A stretch of DNA of 61,330 bases from Bacteroidota bacterium. Its GTDB lineage: Bacteria; Bacteroidota; Bacteroidia; Flavobacteriales; Weeksellaceae. The position numbers and the translations under genes were made by a program. The stretch's first letter is position 1. The number at the start of each line of letters is the position of its first letter. The stretch is from positions 1-61,330 of the forward strand of contig JAEWZO010000049.1 of assembly GCA_023458415.1 (NCBI GenBank), read 5' to 3'. The notes under the pieces were generated by a model. The model was not told where the DNA came from. It did no database searches and saw only the letters and a list, made by a program, of their open reading frames with translations. Positions 8,997 through 16,048 of the stretch are shown one piece after another.

Positions 8997-9473
8997 TTAA
9001 ATTCCTTTTTTACCGGCAAGAATCATTTCAATCATTTTTATTTTTCTCTTTTCCCGCGTTTCCGTTTTTTTGGCTTCCTCAACCCAGCGGATGTACTCTT
9101 TGCGATGCGTATAACTCATCTCATCAAACAAAGATTTTGCATCTATGTTTTCATTAAAAACAACTTGAACATCTTCCGGAATTTCTACCACACGTTCTTC
9201 TTTATCTTCCCAGATTTTTACCGAAACCTCGTCGCCAAAGCTCTTTCCAATTTCTTTGCGGATTTTTTGTGTTAAACCAAGACAGTGAATCCCCTGTCCC
9301 ATATTGGCTAGACTTCCGCGGTACTCAACGGTTCCATCAATAACAACGTTAATTTTCACTTGTCCTTTCTTGCCGTAAAGTTCTTCGGTTGAAGAAGGAA
9401 ATTCTACGTACGCCGCATTCATATTTCCATTCTGCTTTAAGATCGCCTTGAAAGAAACGAAATCCTGAGTCAT
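8997..9473 (-). CDS. YdeI/OmpD-associated family protein (DUF1905 plus OmdA-type C-terminus)
   Basis: A 158-aa protein with two parts. The N-terminal DUF1905-like beta domain (about residues 1-90) includes VEYRGSLANMGQGIHCLGL. The C-terminus has the YdeI/OmdA signature FDEMSYTHRKEYIRWVEEAK, followed by a Lys/Arg-rich helix. The family is small and cytosolic; some members are linked to bacteriocin or peptide resistance, but the biochemical role is not established. The frame runs upstream to 9506. The ATG at 9473 was chosen because it opens the conserved domain and a TACCTTTA promoter-like sequence lies just before it. Confidence 0.8.
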   Translation of the reverse strand: MTQDFVSFKAILKQNGNMNAAYVEFPSSTEELYGKKGQVKINVVIDGTVEYRGSLANMGQGIHCLGLTQKIRKEIGKSFGDEVSVKIWEDKEERVVEIPEDVQVVFNENIDAKSLFDEMSYTHRKEYIRWVEEAKKTETREKRKIKMIEMILAGKKGI

Positions 9474-9538
9474 GAATTTTTTCTTAAAGGTAAAACTTAA
9501 CGGCACAAAAATGGAATGTTACACATAAATTTTAGGTC

Positions 9539-9970
9539 ATGAAAGATTTTTTTTCCATCGTGCTCATTCTCGCTTCCTTCCTTTTTATAAGAAACTGTAC
9601 CGCCCAACAAACCAATGAAAATTTGCAGAGGCAGTGGATGATGGTGGAATTTGATCAGTATGATAAAGAATTTCTCTCAAAGGATAAAGCCTATATCGAT
9701 TTCAGTCCGACCAAGACCAATCCTAATCAGTATGGCGCATATATGGGATGCAACCAAATGTTTTTCACCGCAAAAATGAAATCAGGCGGGAAAATAGAAA
9801 TTTCGGACATTGGCGCTACGATGATGTACTGTGAAGGTGCGATGGACCTCGAAAAAACCTTTGCTGAAAAATTTCCTACAATGACGAATTATTCTATCGA
9901 CGGACATTACCTTACGCTTTTCGATTCCAAAGGAAACACCATGAAATTCGTCGCAGCCGATTGGGACTAA
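9539..9970 (+). CDS. Secreted META-domain (HslJ-like) protein
   Basis: A 143-aa exported protein. A hydrophobic N-terminal signal segment (residues 5-20) ends near NCTAQQ; the cysteine might be a lipobox, but the preceding residues fit poorly. The rest matches the META domain: an early W-x-x-x-x-F motif, then MGCNQMFF and IGATMMYC with the usual paired cysteines, and a C-terminal strand DGHYLTLFDSKGNTMKF. META proteins are found in heat-shock protein HslJ and in secreted proteins; their function is unclear. Its box is weak (TAAATTTT just upstream). Confidence 0.75.
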   Translation: MKDFFSIVLILASFLFIRNCTAQQTNENLQRQWMMVEFDQYDKEFLSKDKAYIDFSPTKTNPNQYGAYMGCNQMFFTAKMKSGGKIEISDIGATMMYCEGAMDLEKTFAEKFPTMTNYSIDGHYLTLFDSKGNTMKFVAADWD

Positions 9971-10045
9971 ATATAAATGTATCGCTGAAGGATATAACTT
10001 TTTTCGCCATTAATTGCGTTGATTTGCTTTCATAGAATTACCGCA

Positions 10046-10315
10046 ATGGATTTTAACCCCGAAATTATTGGTTTTATTGCCGGAGGACTTTCTTCCGCGC
10101 TTTTCATTCCCCAAATTATAAAAATCGTACGCGAAAAATCCGCTGAAGAACTGTCGCTGGTTACCTGCATTATCGGTGTAGTAAGCTCCGGACTTTGGCT
10201 TTGGTACGGATTTCTGAACGACCATATTTCGATGATTGTTACCAACAGCATTTCCGTAGTGGCCACAATCATTTTATTGGTTTTGAAATTCATTTATAAA
10301 CAACAAAAAAACTAA
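10046..10315 (+). CDS. SemiSWEET-type sugar transporter (PQ-loop/MtN3 family)
   Basis: An 89-aa membrane protein with three predicted helices and the PQ motif FIPQIIKIVREKSAEELSL after the first helix. These are the hallmarks of SemiSWEETs, which dimerise to carry sugars across the inner membrane by facilitated diffusion. The frame is open back to a TTG at 10019, but the ATG at 10046 opens the conserved helix and gives the usual length. Its stop codon overlaps the hflX promoter box. Confidence 0.85.
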   Translation: MDFNPEIIGFIAGGLSSALFIPQIIKIVREKSAEELSLVTCIIGVVSSGLWLWYGFLNDHISMIVTNSISVVATIILLVLKFIYKQQKN

Positions 10316-10320
10316 TTTTG
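10313..10320 (+). promoter_or_regulatory. -7 promoter box (TAATTTTG) for hflX
   Basis: An exact TAnnTTTG match whose first three bases are the TAA stop codon of the SemiSWEET gene. It lies 47 bases upstream of the hflX ATG, leaving a leader of about 40 bases. Confidence 0.55.
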
Positions 10321-10367
10321 TAGAAATGCCGCAGAACCTCTGCAGCGCACAATGCAACTGAAAATTT

Positions 10368-11579
10368 ATGCTGGAAAAAAAAGACCACATTTACGAACGG
10401 GCCGTTTTGGTTGGCTTGGTTACAAAAGATCAGGACGAAGAGAAACTGAAAGAATATCTGGACGAGCTGGAGTTTCTTGCGTACACAGCAGGAGCAACAG
10501 TCGACAAGCGTTTTACACAGAAAATGTCTCAGCCGGACTCCAAAACGTTTGTAGGAAGCGGCAAAGCCGAAGAAATCCGCAATTATGTGAAAGAAAACGA
10601 AATTGGAACCGTTATTTTCGATGACGAGCTTTCGCCGTCTCAACTTAAAAATCTTGAGCGCGAACTGGAAGTAAAAATTTTGGACAGAACCAATTTGATT
10701 CTGGATATTTTCGCACAAAGAGCCCAAACTTCATACGCAAGAACTCAGGTGGAACTCGCTCAGTATGAGTATCTTCTTCCGCGTTTAACCAGAATGTGGA
10801 CGCACCTTGAAAGACAGCGAGGCGGTATCGGGATGAGAGGTCCGGGTGAAACCGAAATTGAAACCGACCGAAGAATTATCCGCGACAGAATTTCTTTATT
10901 AAAAGAAAAACTGAAAACCATCGACAAGCAAATGTCAACGCAGCGCCAAAACCGTGGAAAAATGGTTCGGGTTGCATTGGTGGGTTATACCAACGTTGGA
11001 AAATCAACCTTGATGAATTCACTTTCAAAATCTGAAGTTTTTGCAGAAAATAAACTGTTTGCAACACTCGATACAACGGTAAGAAAAGTAGTAATCGGAA
11101 ATCTGCCGTTTCTTTTGACGGACACGGTTGGTTTCATCAGAAAATTGCCGACTCAGCTGGTCGAATCTTTCAAATCTACACTGGATGAAGTTCGTGAAGC
11201 CGATTTGCTGATTCATGTCGTAGATATTTCGCATCCGAGTTTTGAAGATCATGTAGCGTCGGTTAACGAAACGCTTCAGGAAATTGATGCTCACCGAAAA
11301 CCAACAATTATGGTTTTCAATAAGATTGATGCATTCGCGTACGAGAAGAAGGATGAAGACGATTTAACCCCGCCGGAACGCAAAAATATTTCTCTTGATG
11401 AATGGAAAAAAACCTGGATGGCAAAATCTAAATTCCCAACAGTTTTCATTTCAGCACTTACGAAAGAAAACTTCCCGGAGATGAAAAAACTGATCTACGA
11501 TGAGGTTTTGAAAATTCATATTTCACGATTCCCGTACAACGATTTTCTGTTTGAGTATTATGACGATGAAGAGAACTGA
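10368..11579 (+). CDS. hflX: GTPase HflX, ribosome-associated
   Basis: A 403-aa GTPase that binds the 50S subunit and splits stalled or heat-damaged ribosomes. The N-terminal HflX domain contains the glycine-rich linker RGGIGMRGPGETEIETDRR (about 151-169). The G domain has G1 GYTNVGKST (206-214), the TLDTT switch I, G3 DTVGF and G4 NKID. The start codon follows a TAATTTTG box. Downstream genes start 17 bases or less apart, so it may lead a run of genes to 13454. Confidence 0.95.
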   Translation: MLEKKDHIYERAVLVGLVTKDQDEEKLKEYLDELEFLAYTAGATVDKRFTQKMSQPDSKTFVGSGKAEEIRNYVKENEIGTVIFDDELSPSQLKNLERELEVKILDRTNLILDIFAQRAQTSYARTQVELAQYEYLLPRLTRMWTHLERQRGGIGMRGPGETEIETDRRIIRDRISLLKEKLKTIDKQMSTQRQNRGKMVRVALVGYTNVGKSTLMNSLSKSEVFAENKLFATLDTTVRKVVIGNLPFLLTDTVGFIRKLPTQLVESFKSTLDEVREADLLIHVVDISHPSFEDHVASVNETLQEIDAHRKPTIMVFNKIDAFAYEKKDEDDLTPPERKNISLDEWKKTWMAKSKFPTVFISALTKENFPEMKKLIYDEVLKIHISRFPYNDFLFEYYDDEEN

Positions 11580-11596
11580 TTTTATGATTTGTTGAT

Positions 11597-12397
11597 ATGA
11601 ATATGAAATTACTTTTTCCCCTGGTATTACTTTTTCTTGGAGTTTTCGGATCTGCTCAAATTTCAAAAGAAAAGAAAGTAGATGAAATATTGATGAAATC
11701 AGGTGTTTTCGAAGCAAGAAAAATGGTTTTTATTGATCATCTGCTAACTCCTTTAGAACAAAGTGCAGATTCCAGCAAAATAAAATCGATTCGTGAGAGA
11801 TTGACAGACGAAAAACTTCTTGAAGGATTACGCAAGCCTTACTTAGAAATGTTTACAGATAAGGAAATTGATGATTTGCATCGGTTTTATACTTCAAAAA
11901 CGCTTCAAAAACTTCTCAGTAATTACGAGTTGCTGGAGCAGAAAACGAATGAAAATTTTGATTGGATATATGATGAAATTTCGGCAGTTGTTCGACCGGG
12001 AACAGAAGGGTATGTTGCTGAAGAATCGGTGTTCGTTAATAAACCGGATGGTTTTTATGAGGTGAAAAACTACAGTTATCAGCAGAAGTTGGAAGATTTA
12101 ATTTTAGAGGAAAAAGCAGCGATGGACTTCTCCTCTGTAATTGAAGCTAAGGTGGGAAAAGATGATTTACGAAGCTTTATTATCGATATCAAATTTAATC
12201 CGGAAGGCACGAAAGATTTTAAGAATTTAACGGAGAAAAACGTTGGTAAAACAATCGCAATAGTCATCAACCGAAAAATTGTGATGGCTCCCGTTGTAAA
12301 TGATGTAATCTCACAAGGAAGACTGCAGATTTCAGGTAATTTGTCTGAAAATGAGGTCAATGAATTCGTAAAAAGTCTTAATCTTAGTCGGAAATGA
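11597..12397 (+). CDS. Secreted DUF2059 protein with a C-terminal SecD P1-head-like domain
   Basis: A 266-aa exported protein. The signal peptide (residues 1-20) ends FGSAQ. Residues about 30-112 resemble DUF2059, with the typical FTDKEIDDLHRFY segment. Residues about 172-262 resemble the head subdomain of the SecD/SecDF first periplasmic domain: IDIKFNPEGTKDF, then GKTIAIVINRKIVMAPVVND, then GRLQISGNLSENEV. No membrane helices of SecD are present, so it is not a translocase subunit; the domain has probably been reused. ATG codons at 11597 and 11603 are both possible starts. Its stop overlaps the AlkD-like gene by 4 bases. Function unknown. Confidence 0.75.
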   Translation: MNMKLLFPLVLLFLGVFGSAQISKEKKVDEILMKSGVFEARKMVFIDHLLTPLEQSADSSKIKSIRERLTDEKLLEGLRKPYLEMFTDKEIDDLHRFYTSKTLQKLLSNYELLEQKTNENFDWIYDEISAVVRPGTEGYVAEESVFVNKPDGFYEVKNYSYQQKLEDLILEEKAAMDFSSVIEAKVGKDDLRSFIIDIKFNPEGTKDFKNLTEKNVGKTIAIVINRKIVMAPVVNDVISQGRLQISGNLSENEVNEFVKSLNLSRK

Positions 12398-13110
12398 TTG
12401 TTGAAGAAATCAAATCCGCGCTCGAGTTTCTTTCCATTCCTGAAAAGAAGGAATTTTTCCCGCGTTTCTTCAAAGCCGAACCAGGCGAATATGCGGAAGG
12501 TGACGAGTTTATCGGCGTTACCGTTCCCGATCAGCGGAAAATCGCAAAGGAATTTTGGAATAAGATTTCCCTCGACGAACTTTCGGAACTGCTTTCATCA
12601 AAAATTCACGAACATCGCCATACCGCTCTTTTAATTTTGGTCACCAAATTTGAAAAGTCAAAAAATCCAGAAGAAAAACGGAAGATTGTCGATTTTTATC
12701 TTACCAACAAAAAATTCATCAATAACTGGGATCTTGTAGATAATTCCTGTTACAAAATTTTGGGGCCTTATTGCTTTGAAAATCAAGACGATAATATCAT
12801 CAAAGATTTAGCGGATGAACACAATTTGTGGAGCAAAAGAATTGCGATGGTTTCCACGATGTGGCACGCGAAAAAAGGGAACAGTTTTGATCTGCTGAAA
12901 GAAATCGCCCTGAAAAACCTGTATCATGAACACGATTTAATGCACAAAGCCAACGGCTGGCTGCTGCGGGAAATGGGAGAGAAGAACGAAGCGGAATTGT
13001 TGGGATTTCTGAAGAATCATTATCACAAAATGCCAAGAACTACGCTGCGTTATGCCATCGAAAAGCTGGATGAAAACGTACGGCAGGATTTTCTAAAAGG
13101 AAGAGTTTAA
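12394..13110 (+). CDS. AlkD-family DNA alkylation repair protein
   Basis: A 238-aa HEAT-repeat-like all-helical protein of the AlkC/AlkD family, whose members excise N3- or N7-alkylated purines. The positions used by Bacillus AlkD for DNA and lesion contact are conserved: W112 and D116 in NNWDLVD, R149 in LWSKRIAM, and W189 in KANGWLLRE. The C-terminal PRTTLRYAIEKL helix is also typical. It overlaps the preceding gene by 4 bases (ATGA) and shares one base with the next start. A catalytic role is inferred from these residues. Confidence 0.88.
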   Translation: MIVEEIKSALEFLSIPEKKEFFPRFFKAEPGEYAEGDEFIGVTVPDQRKIAKEFWNKISLDELSELLSSKIHEHRHTALLILVTKFEKSKNPEEKRKIVDFYLTNKKFINNWDLVDNSCYKILGPYCFENQDDNIIKDLADEHNLWSKRIAMVSTMWHAKKGNSFDLLKEIALKNLYHEHDLMHKANGWLLREMGEKNEAELLGFLKNHYHKMPRTTLRYAIEKLDENVRQDFLKGRV

Positions 13111-13454
13111 TGGAAGAATTTTACATCCGCGAGATTTTCCATTATTTTCTGCACCTGATTTTCCCGGGATTTTTGGCGTACTTTTTCTGGAGAAAAACCT
13201 GGCGCTACGCTTATCTAATCTTGGTCGCGACAATGTTGGTGGATCTTGATCATATTTTTGCCGATCCGCTTTTCGATCCGAACCGTAACAGCATTGGTTA
13301 TCATCCGCTTCACACCTATCCGATGATTGCACTGTATTTTTTAGGAACCATTTTCCTGAAAGGAAAGTGGAAAATTGTAGCTACAGGATTGCTGTTTCAT
13401 ATGTTTACTGACTTTCAGGATTTTTACTTTTGGCGATGGTTACAGCTTCATTAA
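13110..13454 (+). CDS. DUF6122-family small membrane protein
   Basis: A 114-aa polytopic membrane protein with about three helices and conserved His/Asp clusters: DLDHIFAD and GYHPLHTYP, then HMFTDFQDF. This pattern resembles DUF6122 and, more loosely, metal-dependent membrane hydrolases of the YdjM type. The actual activity is unknown. Its ATG overlaps the TAA of the AlkD-like gene by one base, so it is the last gene of that overlapping set. Confidence 0.7.
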   Translation: MEEFYIREIFHYFLHLIFPGFLAYFFWRKTWRYAYLILVATMLVDLDHIFADPLFDPNRNSIGYHPLHTYPMIALYFLGTIFLKGKWKIVATGLLFHMFTDFQDFYFWRWLQLH

Positions 13455-13467
13455 TGTAATCTTTTTT

Positions 13468-13488
13468 AAATCTATTTTTGATAGATTT
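13468..13488 (+). promoter_or_regulatory. Perfect 8-bp dyad spanning a -7 promoter box upstream of the ChaA-like exchanger
   Basis: AAATCTAT (13468-13475) is followed by TTTTG and then its exact reverse complement ATAGATTT (13481-13488). The promoter box TATTTTTG (13473-13480) sits inside the dyad, 33 bases before the ATG at 13514. This arrangement fits an operator for a dimeric repressor. It could also act as a weak AU-rich hairpin terminating the upstream genes. Confidence 0.5.
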
Positions 13489-13513
13489 TCTGTATTTTTA
13501 ACAAATTTTTTTA

Positions 13514-14590
13514 ATGAAACTGAAATTACTAACCCACTATACAGTTCTGGTTCCATTGGCTGCGGCAATTTTTTATCTTGCTAGCTTCTTAAACATCAGC
13601 GGATTAACGCAAATTATTGGCGGTTTATTGCTTTTTGGAAGTGTAATGGCGGCGGTCCACCATGCGGAAGTTGTTGCACATAAAGTGGGCGAACCTTACG
13701 GAACTATTATTCTTGCCATCTGTATTACCATACTCGAAGTGGGACTGATTATTTCCTTCATGCTTTCCGGAGGAGACGGTGCCATCACTTACGCCCGAGA
13801 TACAGTTTTTGCAGCCGTAATGCTTATTCTAAATGGAATTCTTGGAATTTCTTTTGTGATTGGCGGCGCAAAATACCGTGAGCAGTTTTTTATGCGAAGC
13901 TCCGGTACAACGTATTTAGTGAGTTTGGTGGCAATTTTGGTACTTACTTTAATACTTCCAAATTATACCTCTACGGAAAGAGGTCCGTTTTATTCTGAAG
14001 CGCAGTTGGTTTTTGTTTCTATTGCCTGTCTGGTTATTTATGGGACCTTTTTGATGGTTCAAACAGTGCGACACAGAAATTATTTCATTGTAGAAGAGGA
14101 AGATCATACCACGCACGAAGCAGATCCGCCTTCACTGGCTAAAACGCTGGTAAGCTTGGTTTTTCTAATCATCTGTTTGGCGATTGTAATTTTTATGGCA
14201 AAAGGACTTTCTCCCGTTATTGAAGATTTTGTGGAAAACATTGGTGCACCAAGAGCATTGGTCGGAGTTATCATTGCATGTATGGTTTTGCTTCCGGAAG
14301 GTTTAGCTGCGATTCGTGCGGCGCGCAACAACCAGATTCAGTCTTCAATTAATCTTGGGTTGGGTTCGGCTTTGGCTTCTGTCGGATTAACGGTTCCAGC
14401 GGTTTCTGTAGTTTGTATTCTTTATGACATTCCGTTTGTATTGGGAATTGACATTAAGTCCATTATTCTCCTCGGATTATCAGTAATCGTTGTAATGCTT
14501 TCGCTAAGCCGAGGAAAAACAAATATTCTGTACGGAACGGTACTTTTGGTCAATTTGGCTGCGTATATTTTCGTTACGATTGTTCCGTAA
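13514..14590 (+). CDS. ChaA-type calcium/sodium:proton antiporter
   Basis: A 358-aa inner-membrane cation/proton exchanger with about eleven hydrophobic helices. The two alpha-repeats characteristic of the CaCA superfamily are visible: HHAEVVAHKVGEPYGTIILA followed by TILEVGL in the first half, and LLPEGLAAIRAARNNQ followed by LGLGSALASVGL in the second, both with the acidic residues expected for ion coordination. The cytosolic loop between the repeats is Asp/Glu/His-rich. Sequence alone does not separate Ca2+ from Na+ or K+ specificity. It ends 2 bases before the convergent globin gene, with no terminator between them. Confidence 0.85.
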   Translation: MKLKLLTHYTVLVPLAAAIFYLASFLNISGLTQIIGGLLLFGSVMAAVHHAEVVAHKVGEPYGTIILAICITILEVGLIISFMLSGGDGAITYARDTVFAAVMLILNGILGISFVIGGAKYREQFFMRSSGTTYLVSLVAILVLTLILPNYTSTERGPFYSEAQLVFVSIACLVIYGTFLMVQTVRHRNYFIVEEEDHTTHEADPPSLAKTLVSLVFLIICLAIVIFMAKGLSPVIEDFVENIGAPRALVGVIIACMVLLPEGLAAIRAARNNQIQSSINLGLGSALASVGLTVPAVSVVCILYDIPFVLGIDIKSIILLGLSVIVVMLSLSRGKTNILYGTVLLVNLAAYIFVTIVP

Positions 14591-14592
14591 TT

Positions 14593-14973
14593 CTAAAGTC
14601 TCCGCGCCAGTTCCATTTTATGCGCCATTAAACGTGCAATGTTCGAAGCTTTGTAAACTGCCAATTCTGCTGTTTCGCCGATAAAATTTTCCTCAACGGT
14701 TTCGGTCCAGAGTTTAAGCCAATGCTCGAAGTGATGTTTTTCAATCGCCTGGATTTCGTTAATGGGGAAGTGCACCGCCATCGGGTTACCCTTGTAGGAA
14801 ACCTGTCCGAAAAGCAGTGTTTCCCAAAACCGGTACATTTTCGGTAAATGCTCGCTCCAGTTAACTTTCGCTATGTCGTTAAAGAAAAAACCAATGCTGC
14901 TGTCTTTTCCCACTTTGTCGTAGAATTTGTTTACCAGCAGCTCAATATCTTCTCTCGTTTCTAACTTTTTCAT
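14593..14973 (-). CDS. Group III truncated hemoglobin
   Basis: A 126-aa globin. Family features are the B9-B10 pair F17-Y18 in VNKFYDKV, the FFFND turn, the MYRFWETLLFG helix (E helix with W50), HFPI (68-71), and the F-helix region KHHFEHWLKLW containing the probable proximal histidine. Group III trHbs bind oxygen, NO or related ligands in the cytosol; the physiological role is unclear. It is transcribed alone, convergent with the exchanger gene. Confidence 0.9.
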   Translation of the reverse strand: MKKLETREDIELLVNKFYDKVGKDSSIGFFFNDIAKVNWSEHLPKMYRFWETLLFGQVSYKGNPMAVHFPINEIQAIEKHHFEHWLKLWTETVEENFIGETAELAVYKASNIARLMAHKMELARRL

Positions 14974-14977
14974 ATCT

Positions 14978-14994
14978 CAAAGATACCAAATTTA
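14978..14994 (-). promoter_or_regulatory. Two adjacent -7 promoter boxes for the globin gene
   Basis: On the minus strand TAAATTTG (14987-14994) and TATCTTTG (14978-14985) both match TAnnTTTG exactly. The nearer box ends 4 bases before the globin ATG and the farther 13 bases before it. Either could drive a very short or leaderless transcript. Confidence 0.55.
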
Positions 14995-15032
14995 CAGGTG
15001 TTGTAAAGTGTTATGTTTTCAGGGATAAAACT

Positions 15033-15040
15033 TAATTTTG
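15033..15040 (+). promoter_or_regulatory. -7 promoter box (TAATTTTG) for the YkgJ gene
   Basis: An exact TAnnTTTG match, 19 bases upstream of the GTG start at 15060. Confidence 0.6.
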
Positions 15041-15059
15041 TCGAGCTAAAATCATTATT

Positions 15060-15548
15060 GTGGATTTGGATTTGTATAAAAATCTTGCTGTTCAGAAGCA
15101 TAAAGAACATAAGAAATTTCTTGAAGGGCTGAAGAAAAAGCCGCCCAAAAATCTGGATTACACAGTTCAGGAAGTGCATGACGAAGTTTTCGAAGAAGTT
15201 GATTGTTTACAGTGTGCCAACTGCTGTAAAACAACCGGTCCGCTTTATACCGAGAAAGACATTGACAGAATTTCCCGACATTTTCGTCTTAAAGCCTCTG
15301 ATTTTGAAGCTAAATTTCTTCGTATTGATGAAGATAATGACAAGGTTTTGCAGAATCTTCCCTGTTTTTTTCTCAATAGCGACAATACCTGCTCTATTTA
15401 CGAAGTGCGGCCAAAAGCCTGCAGAGAATATCCGCATACTGACCGAAAGAAGATTTACCAAATCAATGACCTAATGTTGAAAAATACATTAATTTGTCCT
15501 GTAGCTTACGTTTTTGTTGAAAAAATGATGAAAAACTTGCAGAAATAA
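15060..15548 (+). CDS. YkgJ-family cysteine-cluster (putative zinc/iron-binding) protein
   Basis: A 162-aa cytosolic protein with the cysteine cluster CLQCANCC (C49, C52, C55, C56), followed by a loop beginning GPLYTEKDIDRI. A C-terminal half carries CFFLNSDNTCSIYEVRPKAC and R-E-Y-P. This matches YkgJ/CxxCxxCC proteins, which are thought to bind Zn or an Fe-S cluster; the function is unknown. The start is GTG at 15060, placed 19 bases after a TAATTTTG box; no ATG precedes the conserved region. Confidence 0.82.
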   Translation: MDLDLYKNLAVQKHKEHKKFLEGLKKKPPKNLDYTVQEVHDEVFEEVDCLQCANCCKTTGPLYTEKDIDRISRHFRLKASDFEAKFLRIDEDNDKVLQNLPCFFLNSDNTCSIYEVRPKACREYPHTDRKKIYQINDLMLKNTLICPVAYVFVEKMMKNLQK

Positions 15549-15661
15549 ACTAACATGTTAATAATTATTGATTTTTCATAAATTTTAGTTAAATAGCCTT
15601 TTTGATACTTTGTTTTTGAAAGATAATTATTTACTTCGCTTTACAATCAAAAAGAAATATT

Positions 15662-15931
15662 ATGAAGAAATCATTTTTGGCAGTTGTATTTATGGCTGCA
15701 GGAGTAACTTTCGCAAGTGCTCAAACTACAGAAAAAAACACTGCGGCCAACGATGCAAAGAAAGAAAAAGCAGCTGCAGCAATGGAAGTTAAAGCAGCAA
15801 CTCCTCAACTTGAAGAAGTAAAAGCTGATGCATCTGTTGAAAAAGCAGCAGTGAAGCGGGAAACTGCAGCTGAGCTTAAAGCGACAGAGGTTAAGAAAGC
15901 CGAGTCGAAAGCAAAAGTTAAAGTAGACTAA
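15662..15931 (+). CDS. Small secreted Ala/Lys/Glu-rich protein
   Basis: An 89-aa protein with a clear signal peptide (MKKSFLAVVFMAAGVTFASA, cut before Q21). The mature part has very low complexity: Ala, Lys, Glu and Val only, apart from a few Thr, Asp and Ser residues. It alternates in the K-A-E pattern of a charged single helix. There are no cysteines or known motifs. It stands alone behind a 113-base untranslated region, with a strong terminator after it. It may be a periplasmic or surface helical filler, but no function can be assigned. Confidence 0.7.
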   Translation: MKKSFLAVVFMAAGVTFASAQTTEKNTAANDAKKEKAAAAMEVKAATPQLEEVKADASVEKAAVKRETAAELKATEVKKAESKAKVKVD

Positions 15932-15938
15932 AAAAATA

Positions 15939-15965
15939 AAAAGCACTGATTTCCAGTGCTTTTTA
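15939..15965 (+). terminator. Intrinsic terminator after the small secreted protein gene
   Basis: A 10-bp perfect stem, AAAAGCACTG (15939-15948) with CAGTGCTTTT (15954-15963), has loop ATTTC and is followed by Ts. Confidence 0.88.
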
Positions 15966-16015
15966 TCCTTTCATTTTACTTTTTTCCCATTAACCCGGGA
16001 CAGGTTTTATGAAGA

Positions 16016-16045
16016 AAAAAGTCCGGAAATTTTTCCGGACTTTTT
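16016..16045 (-). terminator. Intrinsic (bidirectional) terminator of gdhA
   Basis: A 14-bp perfect stem, AAAAAGTCCGGAAA with TTTCCGGACTTTTT, has a 2-base loop. It lies directly after the gdhA stop on the minus strand and has U-tracts on both strands. Confidence 0.9.
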
Positions 16046-16048
16046 ATT

